Source: JAGVIE01 sp964520905
GTDB taxonomy: Bacteria > Bacteroidota > Ignavibacteria > UBA10030 > SZUA-254
NCBI GenBank assembly: GCA_964520905.1
Contig: CAZFQL010000001.1
Span: forward strand, 62,001-126,000
Reading direction: 5' to 3'
Length of the DNA stretch: 64,000 nt
Part shown: in pieces, positions 24,723 through 32,837 of the stretch
Numbering within the stretch: the stretch's first letter is position 1
How the letters are laid out: the number at the start of each line of letters is the position of its first letter
The notes under the pieces: generated by a model
What the model was told of the DNA's origin: nothing
The model's database searches: none
Seen by the model: only the letters and a program-made list of their open reading frames with translations
Position numbers and translations under genes: made by a program

Positions 24723-27524
24723 ATGAATGGAATCATCAACCAAAACCCGGAACAAATAGCGAGGGATAACATCGACAAGCAGCTTGTCGCTTCGGACTGG
24801 ATTATACAAACCAAGGATAAAATTAATCTTGGCGCAGGTGTGGGCGTTGCGGTACGGGAATATCAAACAGATATTGGTCCAGCCGATTACATTCTATTTG
24901 TGAACAGAAAACCGGTTGGTGTTATCGAAGCAAAGCGGAAAGAAGAAGGCATACATTTAACGACCCACGAATCTCAAACCGAAGAATACGCAACATCCAA
25001 ACTGAAATATCTGAACAACGAACCGCTTGTGTTTTTGTTTGAAAGCACCGGCGATGTTACTCGGTTTACAGATTATACAGACCCTAAGCCGCGCTCTCGT
25101 GAAGTGTTCTCTTTCCATCGTCCCGAGACATTCAGCGATTGGATACAAAGAGATTCATCGCTTCGTAAACGATTATTGAGTTTGCCTATTCTACCAACGG
25201 ATAGATTGCGTGAATGCCAGATTAGAGCAATCACCAAGCTCGATGTTTCGTTTAAGGAAAATCGTCCCCGCGCATTGATACAAATGGCAACAGGTTCTGG
25301 AAAAACATTTACTGCAATTACCGCCGTGTATCGATTGCTCAAGTTTGCAGGAGCCAAGCGCATTCTTTTCTTAGTCGATACTAAAAACTTAGGCGAGCAA
25401 GCCGAGCAGGAATTTCTCGCGTATCAACCGAACGACGATAATCGCAGGTTCACAGAGTTGTATAATGTTCAGCGATTGAGAACCAGTTTCGTTCCGGGCG
25501 ATGCGCAGGTGTGCATCAGCACCATACAGCGGTTGTATTCGATATTGAAAGAGACGGAATTAGACGAAAGCGCGGAAGAGGAAAATCCGAACGAGCGCAA
25601 GTTCCAGCCGAAAGAACCTGTGCCTGTTGCGTACAATGGAAAAGTTCCGATAGAGTTTTTTGATTTCATCGTTATTGATGAATGCCACCGCAGCATTTAC
25701 AATCTGTGGAAACAGGTACTCGATTATTTCGACAGCTTCCTGGTTGGGCTTACGGCAACACCGGACAACAGAACATTCGGTTTCTTCAACCAAAACATTG
25801 TCAGCGAATACACACACGAAGAAGCCGTTACCGACGGTGTGAATGTCGGCAGTGATGTCTTCATCATCGAAACCGATATTACGAAAAAGGGAAGCGTTGT
25901 TTGGAAAGGGCAATACGTTGACCACCGCGATAAACTTACACGCAAGAAACGCTGGCAGCAAACGGATGAGGATTTTGTTTATTCAGCAAAGCAGTTAGAT
26001 GAATCTGTCGTGAACGTCAATCAAATTCGCCTGATTGTAAAGACATTGAAGGAACATTTCCCCGAAATCTTTCCTGAACGCTTTGATACCGACGGCAAGT
26101 TTGAAGTTCCGAAAACACTTATCTTTGCAAAATCCGATTCGCATGCCGACGACATTATACAGATAGTGCGTGAAGAATTTGCGGAAGAGAATAAGTTTTG
26201 CAAAAAGATCACCTACACTGCCGATGATCCAAAAAGCACACTCGCGCAATTCCGAAACGATTATTATCCGCGTATTGCCGTTACAGTGGATATGATTGCA
26301 ACGGGAACAGACGTGCGTCCGTTGGAGTGTTTGTTCTTTATGCGCGATGTTAAAAGTCGCAACTATTTTGAGCAGATGAAAGGGCGCGGCACGCGGACGA
26401 TTATATTAGACGAATTGAAGAAAGTAACTCCGAGCGCAAAATACACCAAAGACCATTTTGTTATTGTGGATGCCATCGGTGTTACTAAAAGTCTGAAGAC
26501 CGACAGCCGTCCGTTAGAAAAGAAACCCTCCGTGCCTTTAAAAGATTTGCTCGGCGCCGTTGCGGTAGGGGCACGGGATGAAGACTTGTTCACTTCGCTG
26601 GCTAACCGTTTGATACGGCTTGAAAGGCAGATCAACGAACAGGAACGGGCAAAGGTTATCCAGAAAACACAAGGAAAGTCTCTTGCACAGATAGCCAAAG
26701 AATTGCTCCATGCCTACAATCCGGATGTCATAGAAGAGCTGGAAGAAAAAATAAAGAATAAAATGCCGGGGGAATCTCCGGTTGCTATTGAATCCGCAAT
26801 TCGGCAAAAACATTCTGCAATTATAGAAGAAGCGGCAAAAGTGTTCACGGGAGAATTGAATACATATATAGAAAATGTTCGCAAAACACACGAGCAACTG
26901 ATTGATACGATTAACCGCGATACACTTACCAATGTCGGCTGGGATGGACAGAATAAAGCGAAGGCAAATGAGTTGATAAAAGAGTTCACCGCTTGGATTG
27001 AAGCAAACAAGAATGAAATTATCGCATTGCAGATTTTCTATAACCAGCCATATCGCAGGCGCGAGCTTACGTTTGCAATGATTAAAGAATTATCAGACAA
27101 GCTGAGTAGTGATAAGCCGTCGTTAGCGCCTCTGAGGTTGTGGGGCGCGTACGAACAACAAGAAACTGCTTTAGCAGGTATAACACAACGCAGTTCGCCA
27201 AAAACTGAATTAATTGCGCTCGTCTCGTTGCTTCGTAAAGTAACCGGCATTGATAAGGTTCTTTCTCCGTATGATAAGACGGTTGATAAGAATTTTCAGG
27301 AATGGGTTTTTAGAAAGCAGGCGGGCGCTCTCAAGTTCACGGAAGAACAAATGCAGTGGCTCAGAATGATCAAAGATTATATTGCAATCAGTTTCCATAT
27401 TGAGAAGGACGATTTTGCATTGTCTCCTTTTGGTGATAACGGCGGATTGGGAAGAATGTGGGAGTTGTTTGGTGAAAAGACGGACGAGATTATTATTGAG
27501 ATGAATGAGGCGTTGGTAGCGTAA
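24723..27524 (+). CDS. hsdR: Type I restriction enzyme R subunit
   Basis: The 933-residue motor and nuclease subunit of a type I restriction-modification complex, which translocates DNA and cuts it when the site is unmethylated. An N-terminal PD-(D/E)XK nuclease is visible as ADY (54-56) and IEAK (68-71). The SF2 helicase core has ATGSGKT (190-196), DECHR (320-324), 'LTATP', 'ATGTDVRPLECLFFMRDVKS' and 'QMKGRGTR'. The C-terminal ~300 residues fit the EcoEI_R-type C-terminal domain. It is first in its operon, with hsdS and hsdM downstream but separated by two further genes. All catalytic motifs look intact, so it should be active. Confidence 0.95.
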   Translation: MNGIINQNPEQIARDNIDKQLVASDWIIQTKDKINLGAGVGVAVREYQTDIGPADYILFVNRKPVGVIEAKRKEEGIHLTTHESQTEEYATSKLKYLNNEPLVFLFESTGDVTRFTDYTDPKPRSREVFSFHRPETFSDWIQRDSSLRKRLLSLPILPTDRLRECQIRAITKLDVSFKENRPRALIQMATGSGKTFTAITAVYRLLKFAGAKRILFLVDTKNLGEQAEQEFLAYQPNDDNRRFTELYNVQRLRTSFVPGDAQVCISTIQRLYSILKETELDESAEEENPNERKFQPKEPVPVAYNGKVPIEFFDFIVIDECHRSIYNLWKQVLDYFDSFLVGLTATPDNRTFGFFNQNIVSEYTHEEAVTDGVNVGSDVFIIETDITKKGSVVWKGQYVDHRDKLTRKKRWQQTDEDFVYSAKQLDESVVNVNQIRLIVKTLKEHFPEIFPERFDTDGKFEVPKTLIFAKSDSHADDIIQIVREEFAEENKFCKKITYTADDPKSTLAQFRNDYYPRIAVTVDMIATGTDVRPLECLFFMRDVKSRNYFEQMKGRGTRTIILDELKKVTPSAKYTKDHFVIVDAIGVTKSLKTDSRPLEKKPSVPLKDLLGAVAVGARDEDLFTSLANRLIRLERQINEQERAKVIQKTQGKSLAQIAKELLHAYNPDVIEELEEKIKNKMPGESPVAIESAIRQKHSAIIEEAAKVFTGELNTYIENVRKTHEQLIDTINRDTLTNVGWDGQNKAKANELIKEFTAWIEANKNEIIALQIFYNQPYRRRELTFAMIKELSDKLSSDKPSLAPLRLWGAYEQQETALAGITQRSSPKTELIALVSLLRKVTGIDKVLSPYDKTVDKNFQEWVFRKQAGALKFTEEQMQWLRMIKDYIAISFHIEKDDFALSPFGDNGGLGRMWELFGEKTDEIIIEMNEALVA

Positions 27525-27526
27525 AA

Positions 27527-27615
27527 TGTCTGAATCACGGATTAAGCGGATTGAAGGATGACACGGAAAATATCTGAATCACAGATTGAGCGGATTATAA
27601 GATTACACTGAAGAG
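27527..27615 (+). repeat. Dispersed repeat between hsdR and GxxExxY gene
   Basis: Two degenerate subunits (27527-27570 and 27571-27615), each of the form CTGAATCACGGATTAAGCGG followed by ATTGAAGGATGACACGG. The same unit occurs at 27992-28137 and 28758-28899. It begins just after the hsdR stop and runs up to the start of the next gene. Confidence 0.8.
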
Positions 27616-27616
27616 A

Positions 27617-28027
27617 ATGAATACAGAATTAAAATATAAAGACATTACTGAGAAGATTATTGGTGCTTCGTTTGAAGTGCATAAGTTTCTTGGAAATGGT
27701 TTTCAGGAAGTGATTTATCAACGGGCGTTAGCGTATGAAATGCGGGAAGCGGGATTGGAATTTGCACGAGAAATAGAGCAGGATATTTATTACAAAGAGT
27801 TGCCGGAGCCGATTGGTACGCGAAGAGCTGATTTTGTAGTTGAGGGGAAAGTATTGGTAGAACTAAAAGCAGTGGTAATGCTTGAAGATGTACACTTAGC
27901 ACAAGCACTGAATTACTTGAAGGCGTATAAATTGGAAGTGGGTTTGTTAATCAATTTCGGTGCGAAAAGTTTAGAGTTTAAACGGCTTATGCTGTCTGAA
28001 TCACGGATTAAGCAGATTAAAGGATGA
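27617..28027 (+). CDS. GxxExxY protein (PD-(D/E)XK-like fold)
   Basis: A 136-residue member of the GxxExxY family. The name-giving motif is in GFQEVIY (~33-39), and 'RADFVVEGKVLVELKAV' (~73-89) carries the D...ELK pattern of the PD-(D/E)XK nuclease superfamily. The last ~10 residues (ESRIKQIKG) are encoded by the start of the dispersed repeat at 27992-28137, so the repeat supplies the tail and stop codon. The biological role is unknown. It sits between hsdR and hsdS and is bounded on both sides by copies of the same repeat, which suggests that gene and repeat move or amplify together. Confidence 0.92.
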   Translation: MNTELKYKDITEKIIGASFEVHKFLGNGFQEVIYQRALAYEMREAGLEFAREIEQDIYYKELPEPIGTRRADFVVEGKVLVELKAVVMLEDVHLAQALNYLKAYKLEVGLLINFGAKSLEFKRLMLSESRIKQIKG

Positions 28028-28137
28028 CACGGAAAATGTCGGAATCACGGATTAAACGGATTGAAGGATTAACACAGAAGAATGAAAAAAAATAATCTGC
28101 GAAATCATATAATCCGTGAAATCGGCGATTCAGACAA
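27992..28137 (+). repeat. ~140-bp direct repeat, copy spanning end of GxxExxY gene and start of hsdS
   Basis: It contains two AATCACGGATTAA..GATT..AGGAT units followed by AACACAGAAGAATGAAA, AATCTGCG.AATC and GTGAAATCGGCGATTCAGAC. It overlaps the last codons of the GxxExxY gene and the first ~19 codons of hsdS. A closely matching copy lies at 28758-28899. The two ends of the unit are roughly inverted relative to each other, so it may fold as a hairpin. Confidence 0.85.
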
Positions 28138-29500
28138 CGGTGGGCTACCAAAAGGTTGGAAACTTGTAAAGTTGGGTGAGGTATGTGATAGAATTACCAA
28201 AGGAGGTACACCGACCACATATGGCTTTGCTTTTGTACACAAGGGAATAAATTTTATAAAAGTTGAAAACATTGAACAGGGTAAAGTTAATCTACATAGT
28301 ATAAAAAACTTCATTTCGGTTGAGGCACACAAGAACCAAAAGAAGTCACAACTTGAAGAGAATGATCTTTTATTTTCCATTGCTGGGACCATAGGTGAGA
28401 CATGCTTAGTCAAGAAAGAATATTTGCCAGCGAACACTAACCAAGCCTTAGCAATCCTAAGAGGTTACGACAAACATCTTTATCCCAAGTTTTTGACTTT
28501 CCAATTGAGCTCTTCCATTGCGCAAATTGTAAAAACGAAAGCTAGAGGCGGCGCGATGAATAATATTTCCCTTGAGGACTTAAAGAGAATCGAAGTAGTT
28601 GTTCCACCGATTTCCGAACAAAATCGCATCGTAGCAAAGTTAGAAGAACTTTTAAGCGAATTAGAAAAAGGAAAAGAGCAACTGCACACCGCTCTCGCTC
28701 AGCTAAAAGTGTACCGCCAAGCCGTGTTGAAGTATGCGTTTGAAGGAAAGCTCACCCGTCAGAATCGCGGATTAAACGGATTCAAGGATGACACGGAAAA
28801 GTCGAAATCACGGATTAAGCAGATTAAAGGATTAACACAGAAGAATGAAAATAATAATCTGCGGAATCCAGTAATCAGTGAAATCGGCGATTCAGACAAT
28901 GAATTGCCAGAAGGATGGAAGTGGGTGAAGATTAAAGAGATTGGAAGGATTGAAACTGGCACAACACCATCTAAGAACAATCCTGCTTTTTATGGAACTG
29001 ATTATCCATTTTATAAACCTACTGATTTAAACGCTGGAAATAATGTATATAAATCCGTCGATGGACTTTCAGAATTGGGGATCAAAGAAGCCAGAGTTGT
29101 TCCTGAAGCATCCATTCTGGTTACCTGCATTGGGGCTACAATCGGAAAGACTGGATTTATTAAAAATGGCGGGGGCTTTAATCAGCAAATCAACGCAATT
29201 GTTCCTAGTAAGGAGTACGTGCCAAAGTATATTTATTATCAGGCAATCTGTTCACATTTTCAGAAACAAATAACAGACAACGCGTCGGCAACCACATTAC
29301 CCATATTGAATAAAGGGAAATTCGAAATCTTAGAGATGGTTATTTGCCCTCTCGAAGTACAACACCACATCGTCCAAGAAATCGAAAGCCGCCTGAGCGT
29401 CGCCGATAAATTAGAAGAAACAATCACAACCAGCATCCAGCAAAGCGAAACTCTGCGCCAAAGCATTTTAAAGAAAGCGTTTGAAGGGAGGTTGGTGTAA
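28082..29500 (+). CDS. hsdS: Type I restriction-modification specificity subunit
   Basis: The 472-residue DNA-recognition subunit. Two target-recognition domains are present, each opening with 'LP(K/E)GW(K)(L/W)VK' (at ~22 and ~275) and each followed by a coiled-coil spacer ('EQNRIVAKLEELLSELEKGKEQL', ~178-200; 'VQHHIVQEIESRLSVADKLEETI', ~430-455). The protein start (NNLRNHIIREIGDSDN) and the join between halves (NNLRNPVISEIGDSDN) are encoded by the two copies of the 140-bp repeat, so TRD1 lies between direct repeats. A run of eight A follows the start codon. It should assemble with HsdM and HsdR. The downstream regulator gene begins 11 bases after its stop. Confidence 0.95.
   Translation: MKKNNLRNHIIREIGDSDNGGLPKGWKLVKLGEVCDRITKGGTPTTYGFAFVHKGINFIKVENIEQGKVNLHSIKNFISVEAHKNQKKSQLEENDLLFSIAGTIGETCLVKKEYLPANTNQALAILRGYDKHLYPKFLTFQLSSSIAQIVKTKARGGAMNNISLEDLKRIEVVVPPISEQNRIVAKLEELLSELEKGKEQLHTALAQLKVYRQAVLKYAFEGKLTRQNRGLNGFKDDTEKSKSRIKQIKGLTQKNENNNLRNPVISEIGDSDNELPEGWKWVKIKEIGRIETGTTPSKNNPAFYGTDYPFYKPTDLNAGNNVYKSVDGLSELGIKEARVVPEASILVTCIGATIGKTGFIKNGGGFNQQINAIVPSKEYVPKYIYYQAICSHFQKQITDNASATTLPILNKGKFEILEMVICPLEVQHHIVQEIESRLSVADKLEETITTSIQQSETLRQSILKKAFEGRLV
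28758..28899 (+). repeat. ~140-bp direct repeat inside hsdS
   Basis: A second copy of the 27992-28137 repeat, in the same orientation and fully open in the hsdS frame. It encodes the linker between the first spacer helix and the second target-recognition domain (about residues 226-272). Confidence 0.85.
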
Positions 29501-29510
29501 AAATTTATAT

Positions 29511-30762
29511 ATGAGCATCGAACAAGTAAAACGATTCCTAAAGCAAAAAGAGGGCATCCGTCTGGAGTTTAAGGAAGCACAGCGTGCATTACCTGCAAAC
29601 TTGTTTGAAACAATATGTGCAATGCTCAACCGTGACGGCGGAGATATTTTGCTGGGAGTTACAGACAAAGGAGAAATACAGGGAGTTGAACCAGCGTCGG
29701 TAGAAAAAGTAACAAAAGAAATTGTTACGCTGTCGAACAATCCAAACAAACTCGATCCGCCCCACATACTTTTCCCATTGGTTCATACAGTCAATAAAAA
29801 AACAATTATCCACATTCAAGTTCCGGCAAGCTCACAATTACATAAATCTGCAAATGCAGTTTATGACCGCAGTGCTGATGGGGATTTCGTCGTAAAGCAC
29901 CCGCAACAAATAGCAGAAATCTATAATCGCAAACGCGCGCATTATACAGAAGGAATAATTTATCCCAAAATTCGATTTACAGATTTTAAACAAGATCTCT
30001 TCCCCAAAGTCCGCAACCTAATAAAGAGTAACGTTGCAAATCATCCATGGCTTGCTTTAACTGATAAACAAATGTTGGAGAAAGCGGGATTGTGGAAAAA
30101 AGATTATCAATCCGGTAAAGAAGGCTACACGCTCGCTGCAGTGTTATTATTTGGCAGAGATGAGCTGATACAGCAAATACTTCCTCATTATAAAACCGAT
30201 GCAATTCTCCGCGTAAAGAACTTCCATCGTTATGACGACCGCGAATACATCCAAACCAACCTGATAGAATCGTATGATAAGTTAATGGACTTTGTTGCCA
30301 AACATCTACCAGATAAATTCTATAAAGAAGGAAATCAACGCAAAAGTCTTCGAACAGATATATTTCACGAAGTTGTTGCGAACATCCTCGTTCACCGGGA
30401 ATACACAAATGCACATCCTGCGACATTTGTCATCCATCCTGACCATGTTGAAACTGAAAATGCAAATAATCCAAACGGTCATGGTCCTATTATTCTTGGT
30501 AAGTTTACACCGTTTCCTAAAAATCCTACTATTGCAAAATACTTTATTCAATTAGGTCTCGTAGAAGAATTGGGTTCAGGTTTCTTGAACGTCAATCGTT
30601 TTGTAAAAGAATACGGCGGTAAAGGATCGCCTCAATTTATTGAAGGAAATACTTTTAAGATGGTCATTCCCATCAGTGAAAAGATGATGGCAAAAATGGT
30701 CGGCGGCGGTGGCGGTGTAAGTGGCGGAGTAGTTGAGGGTACAGTTGAGGGAATAAATGATG
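29511..30762 (+). CDS. AlbA_2/ATPase regulator of restriction locus, N-terminal part (gene broken by gap)
   Basis: The first ~417 residues of a gene interrupted by the N run. Residues ~1-130 are a Schlafen-type AlbA_2 domain ('EGIRLEFKEAQ', 'CAMLNRDGGDILLGVTDKGEI'). Residues ~260-390 match the HATPase_c_4-like region ('DIFHEVVANILVHREYT', 'LGLVEELGSGFLNV'). The end becomes Gly/Val-rich, then enters the VNDA repeat (GIND). This family is usually annotated as ATP-binding or transcriptional regulator. The C-terminal winged helix is in the next entry. ATG 29511 is 11 bases after hsdS; an in-frame ATG at 29481 lies inside hsdS. Frequent neighbour of type I systems; the exact role is unknown. Confidence 0.88.
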
Positions 30763-30930
30763 NNNNNNNNNNNNNNNNNNNNNNNNNNNNNNNNNNNNNN
30801 NNNNNNNNNNNNNNNNNNNNNNNNNNNNNNNNNNNNNNNNNNNNNNNNNNNNNNNNNNNNNNCTGTAAATGATGCTGTAAATGATGCTGTAAATGATGCT
30901 GTAAATGATGCTGTAAATGATGCTGTAAAA
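30753..30930 (+). repeat. 12-bp coding tandem repeat (CTGTAAATGATG)n, interrupted by the gap
   Basis: Five full units at 30863-30922 plus a partial one (30923-30930) follow the gap, and ATAAATGATG (30753-30762) precedes it. The unit encodes Val-Asn-Asp-Ala. The true copy number is unknown because the gap lies entirely inside the array. Confidence 0.9.
30763..30862. other. Assembly gap (100 N)
   Basis: A run of exactly 100 N, probably a placeholder of unknown length. The flanks would be in frame if the missing length were a multiple of three, so the apparent frame break across it is an artefact. Confidence 0.98.
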
Positions 30931-31137
30931 TTACGGTTAAAGCGGGAAATAGCATTAATTTACAAAAATGGAAAAATTCGACTTCCAGAAATTACTAAAT
31001 ATTTTAACATCGAGCGGGCAACGGCACAAAGAGATATGGCGTTATTGAAAAATGCTGGATTGATTGAATTTAAAGGAGCACCCAAAACGGGTGGTTATTA
31101 TTTAACTGAACAAATGGAAAAGAAATTAACACAATGA
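30863..31137 (+). CDS. AlbA_2/ATPase regulator, C-terminal part with winged helix
   Basis: The continuation of the gene at 29511-30762. After the VNDA repeats come ~65 residues with 'KREIALIYKNGKIRLPEITKYFNIERATAQRDMALLKNAGLIEFKG..KTGGYYL', a clear winged helix-turn-helix of the type that ends many AlbA_2 regulators. The stop overlaps the hsdM start (ATGA at 31134-31137), so regulator and methylase are translationally coupled. The repeat should act as a flexible, length-variable linker between the ATPase and the DNA-binding domain (inference). Confidence 0.85.
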
Positions 31138-32624
31138 GCAACGGAAACACATCAAGCATAGTCCAAAAAGTCTGGTCATTCTGTAACACACTCCGCGATG
31201 ATGGAGTTGGATATGGAGATTATCTCGAACAACTAACATATCTGCTCTTTCTTAAAATGGCAGATGAATACAGCAAACCGCCGTATAACAGAAAACTGCC
31301 CATCCCCAAAGAATACACGTGGGATACATTAACAACTCCCAAAGGTGCGGCGTTAGAAACTCATTACAACAATTTGCTTCGCAATCTTGCCAAAGAAAAA
31401 AATATTCTCGGTCAGATTTTTACAAAGAGCCAGAATAAAATCCAGGACCCGGCAAAACTCTCCCGCCTCATTGATCTTATAGACAAAGAACAATGGAGCA
31501 CTATGGCGGCAGATGTGAAAGGGGAAATATACGAAGGACTGTTAGAGAAAAATGCAGAAGATACAAAAAGCGGAGCAGGGCAATACTTTACACCACGCGC
31601 GCTAATTAAAACAATGGTTCAGTGTGTTCGTCCTGAACCGAAAAAGACTATCGCCGACCCAGCATGCGGCACGGGCGGTTTCTTCCTTGCCGCGTATGAT
31701 TTTCTCTCTGCTCAGGATTTAGATAAAGATCAAAGAAAGTTTTTGAAGTACAATACCTTCTACGGCAATGAAATCGTTGCCAGCACTCGCCGTCTTGCAC
31801 TTATGAATTTGTTCCTGCATAACATCGGCGATATCGACAGCGAAAATTTTATATCATCGGCCGATGCTTTGGTTTCTTCTCCATCCAAAACATTCGATTA
31901 TGTCTTGGCAAATCCACCGTTCGGTAAGAAAAGCAGTATGACCTTTACCAACGAAGAAGGAGAGCAGGAAAAAGAGGAACTCACCTACAATCGTCAGGAT
32001 TTTTGGGTAACGACAAGCAACAAGCAATTGAACTTTGTCCAGCACATCCGCACAATGCTAAAAACAGACGGCAAAGCCGCTGTTGTTGTACCGGATAATG
32101 TTTTATTTGAAGGAGGCGCAGGTGAAACAGTCCGAAAGCAATTATTAGATAAGACCGACCTGCACACCATCTTACGTTTATCAACGGGAATATTTTATGC
32201 GAACGGCGTCAAAGCAAATGTACTGTTCTTCGACAACAAACCCGCAGCAAAGGAACCATGGACGAAAGAAGTGTGGATATTCGATTACCGGACTAATACA
32301 CACCACACACTCAAAAAAAACCGGATGCAGTTTGAGGATTTAAAAGAGTTTATTGAGTGCTATAATCCGAAGAATAGGCACAAACGAAAAGCAACTTGGA
32401 GTAAATCGAATCCGGACGGGCGCTGGCAGAAGTTTACCTACGACGAAATTATTAATCGCGACAAAACGAGTCTCGACATTACCTGGATCAAAGATAAGTC
32501 CTTAGCCGATCTTGATAATCTCCCCGATCCGGATGAACTTGCAGTAGAGATAGTAGAGAATTTGGAAGCGGGGCTGGAGAACTTTCGTGAGATCATAGCT
32601 TCGATTAATGGGAAGAAATCGTAA
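31134..32624 (+). CDS. hsdM: Type I restriction-modification DNA methyltransferase M subunit
   Basis: The 496-residue N6-adenine methylase of the type I complex. An HsdM N-terminal helical domain (~5-130) is followed by the SAM-binding motif ADPACGTGG (174-182) and the catalytic NPPF (260-263). With HsdS it methylates the recognition sequence and so protects the host from HsdR. Its start overlaps the regulator stop by 4 bases. The order R-x-S-x-M, with two accessory genes, differs from the usual compact hsdRMS or hsdMSR arrangement. Motifs appear complete. A small zinc-ribbon gene follows. Confidence 0.95.
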   Translation: MSNGNTSSIVQKVWSFCNTLRDDGVGYGDYLEQLTYLLFLKMADEYSKPPYNRKLPIPKEYTWDTLTTPKGAALETHYNNLLRNLAKEKNILGQIFTKSQNKIQDPAKLSRLIDLIDKEQWSTMAADVKGEIYEGLLEKNAEDTKSGAGQYFTPRALIKTMVQCVRPEPKKTIADPACGTGGFFLAAYDFLSAQDLDKDQRKFLKYNTFYGNEIVASTRRLALMNLFLHNIGDIDSENFISSADALVSSPSKTFDYVLANPPFGKKSSMTFTNEEGEQEKEELTYNRQDFWVTTSNKQLNFVQHIRTMLKTDGKAAVVVPDNVLFEGGAGETVRKQLLDKTDLHTILRLSTGIFYANGVKANVLFFDNKPAAKEPWTKEVWIFDYRTNTHHTLKKNRMQFEDLKEFIECYNPKNRHKRKATWSKSNPDGRWQKFTYDEIINRDKTSLDITWIKDKSLADLDNLPDPDELAVEIVENLEAGLENFREIIASINGKKS

Positions 32625-32629
32625 TCGAT

Positions 32630-32797
32630 ATGGCAAAACCAAAAGAAGACAAGCCTCTCGTAATACGATGTCCTAACTGCAAACAAGTGCATGAGCCGGA
32701 CTTTAACGAAACCACACGGCGTTATGTGTGTCCTCTTTGCGCGGCGCCGGTGGATGCGCAGGTTCTCATCGAGAAAAAGAAACGGGGAATAAAATAA
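32630..32797 (+). CDS. Small zinc-ribbon protein
   Basis: A 55-residue protein (MAKPKEDKPLVIRCPNCKQ to KKKRGIK) beginning 5 bases after the hsdM stop. It has CPNC (residues 14-17) and CPLC (34-37), a four-cysteine zinc ribbon, and basic ends, which suits nucleic-acid or protein binding. Codon pattern and the close spacing to hsdM support it as a real gene, probably cotranscribed with the restriction locus. It lies tail to tail with the threonine dehydratase gene. Function unknown. Confidence 0.75.
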   Translation: MAKPKEDKPLVIRCPNCKQVHEPDFNETTRRYVCPLCAAPVDAQVLIEKKKRGIK

Positions 32798-32837
32798 TTG
32801 TAAGACCAGTTCCCACGGCGAGCAAGGAAATGATGGG

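Noticed and set aside
27527..28899. Repeated AATCACGGATTAA units as a CRISPR array
   Set aside because: Units are degenerate, differ in spacing, lie inside coding sequence and have no unique spacers.
30863..30930. Tandem CTGTAAATGATG as a CRISPR or satellite outside genes
   Set aside because: It is in frame with a winged-helix C-terminus and a matching pre-gap frame, so it is a coding linker.
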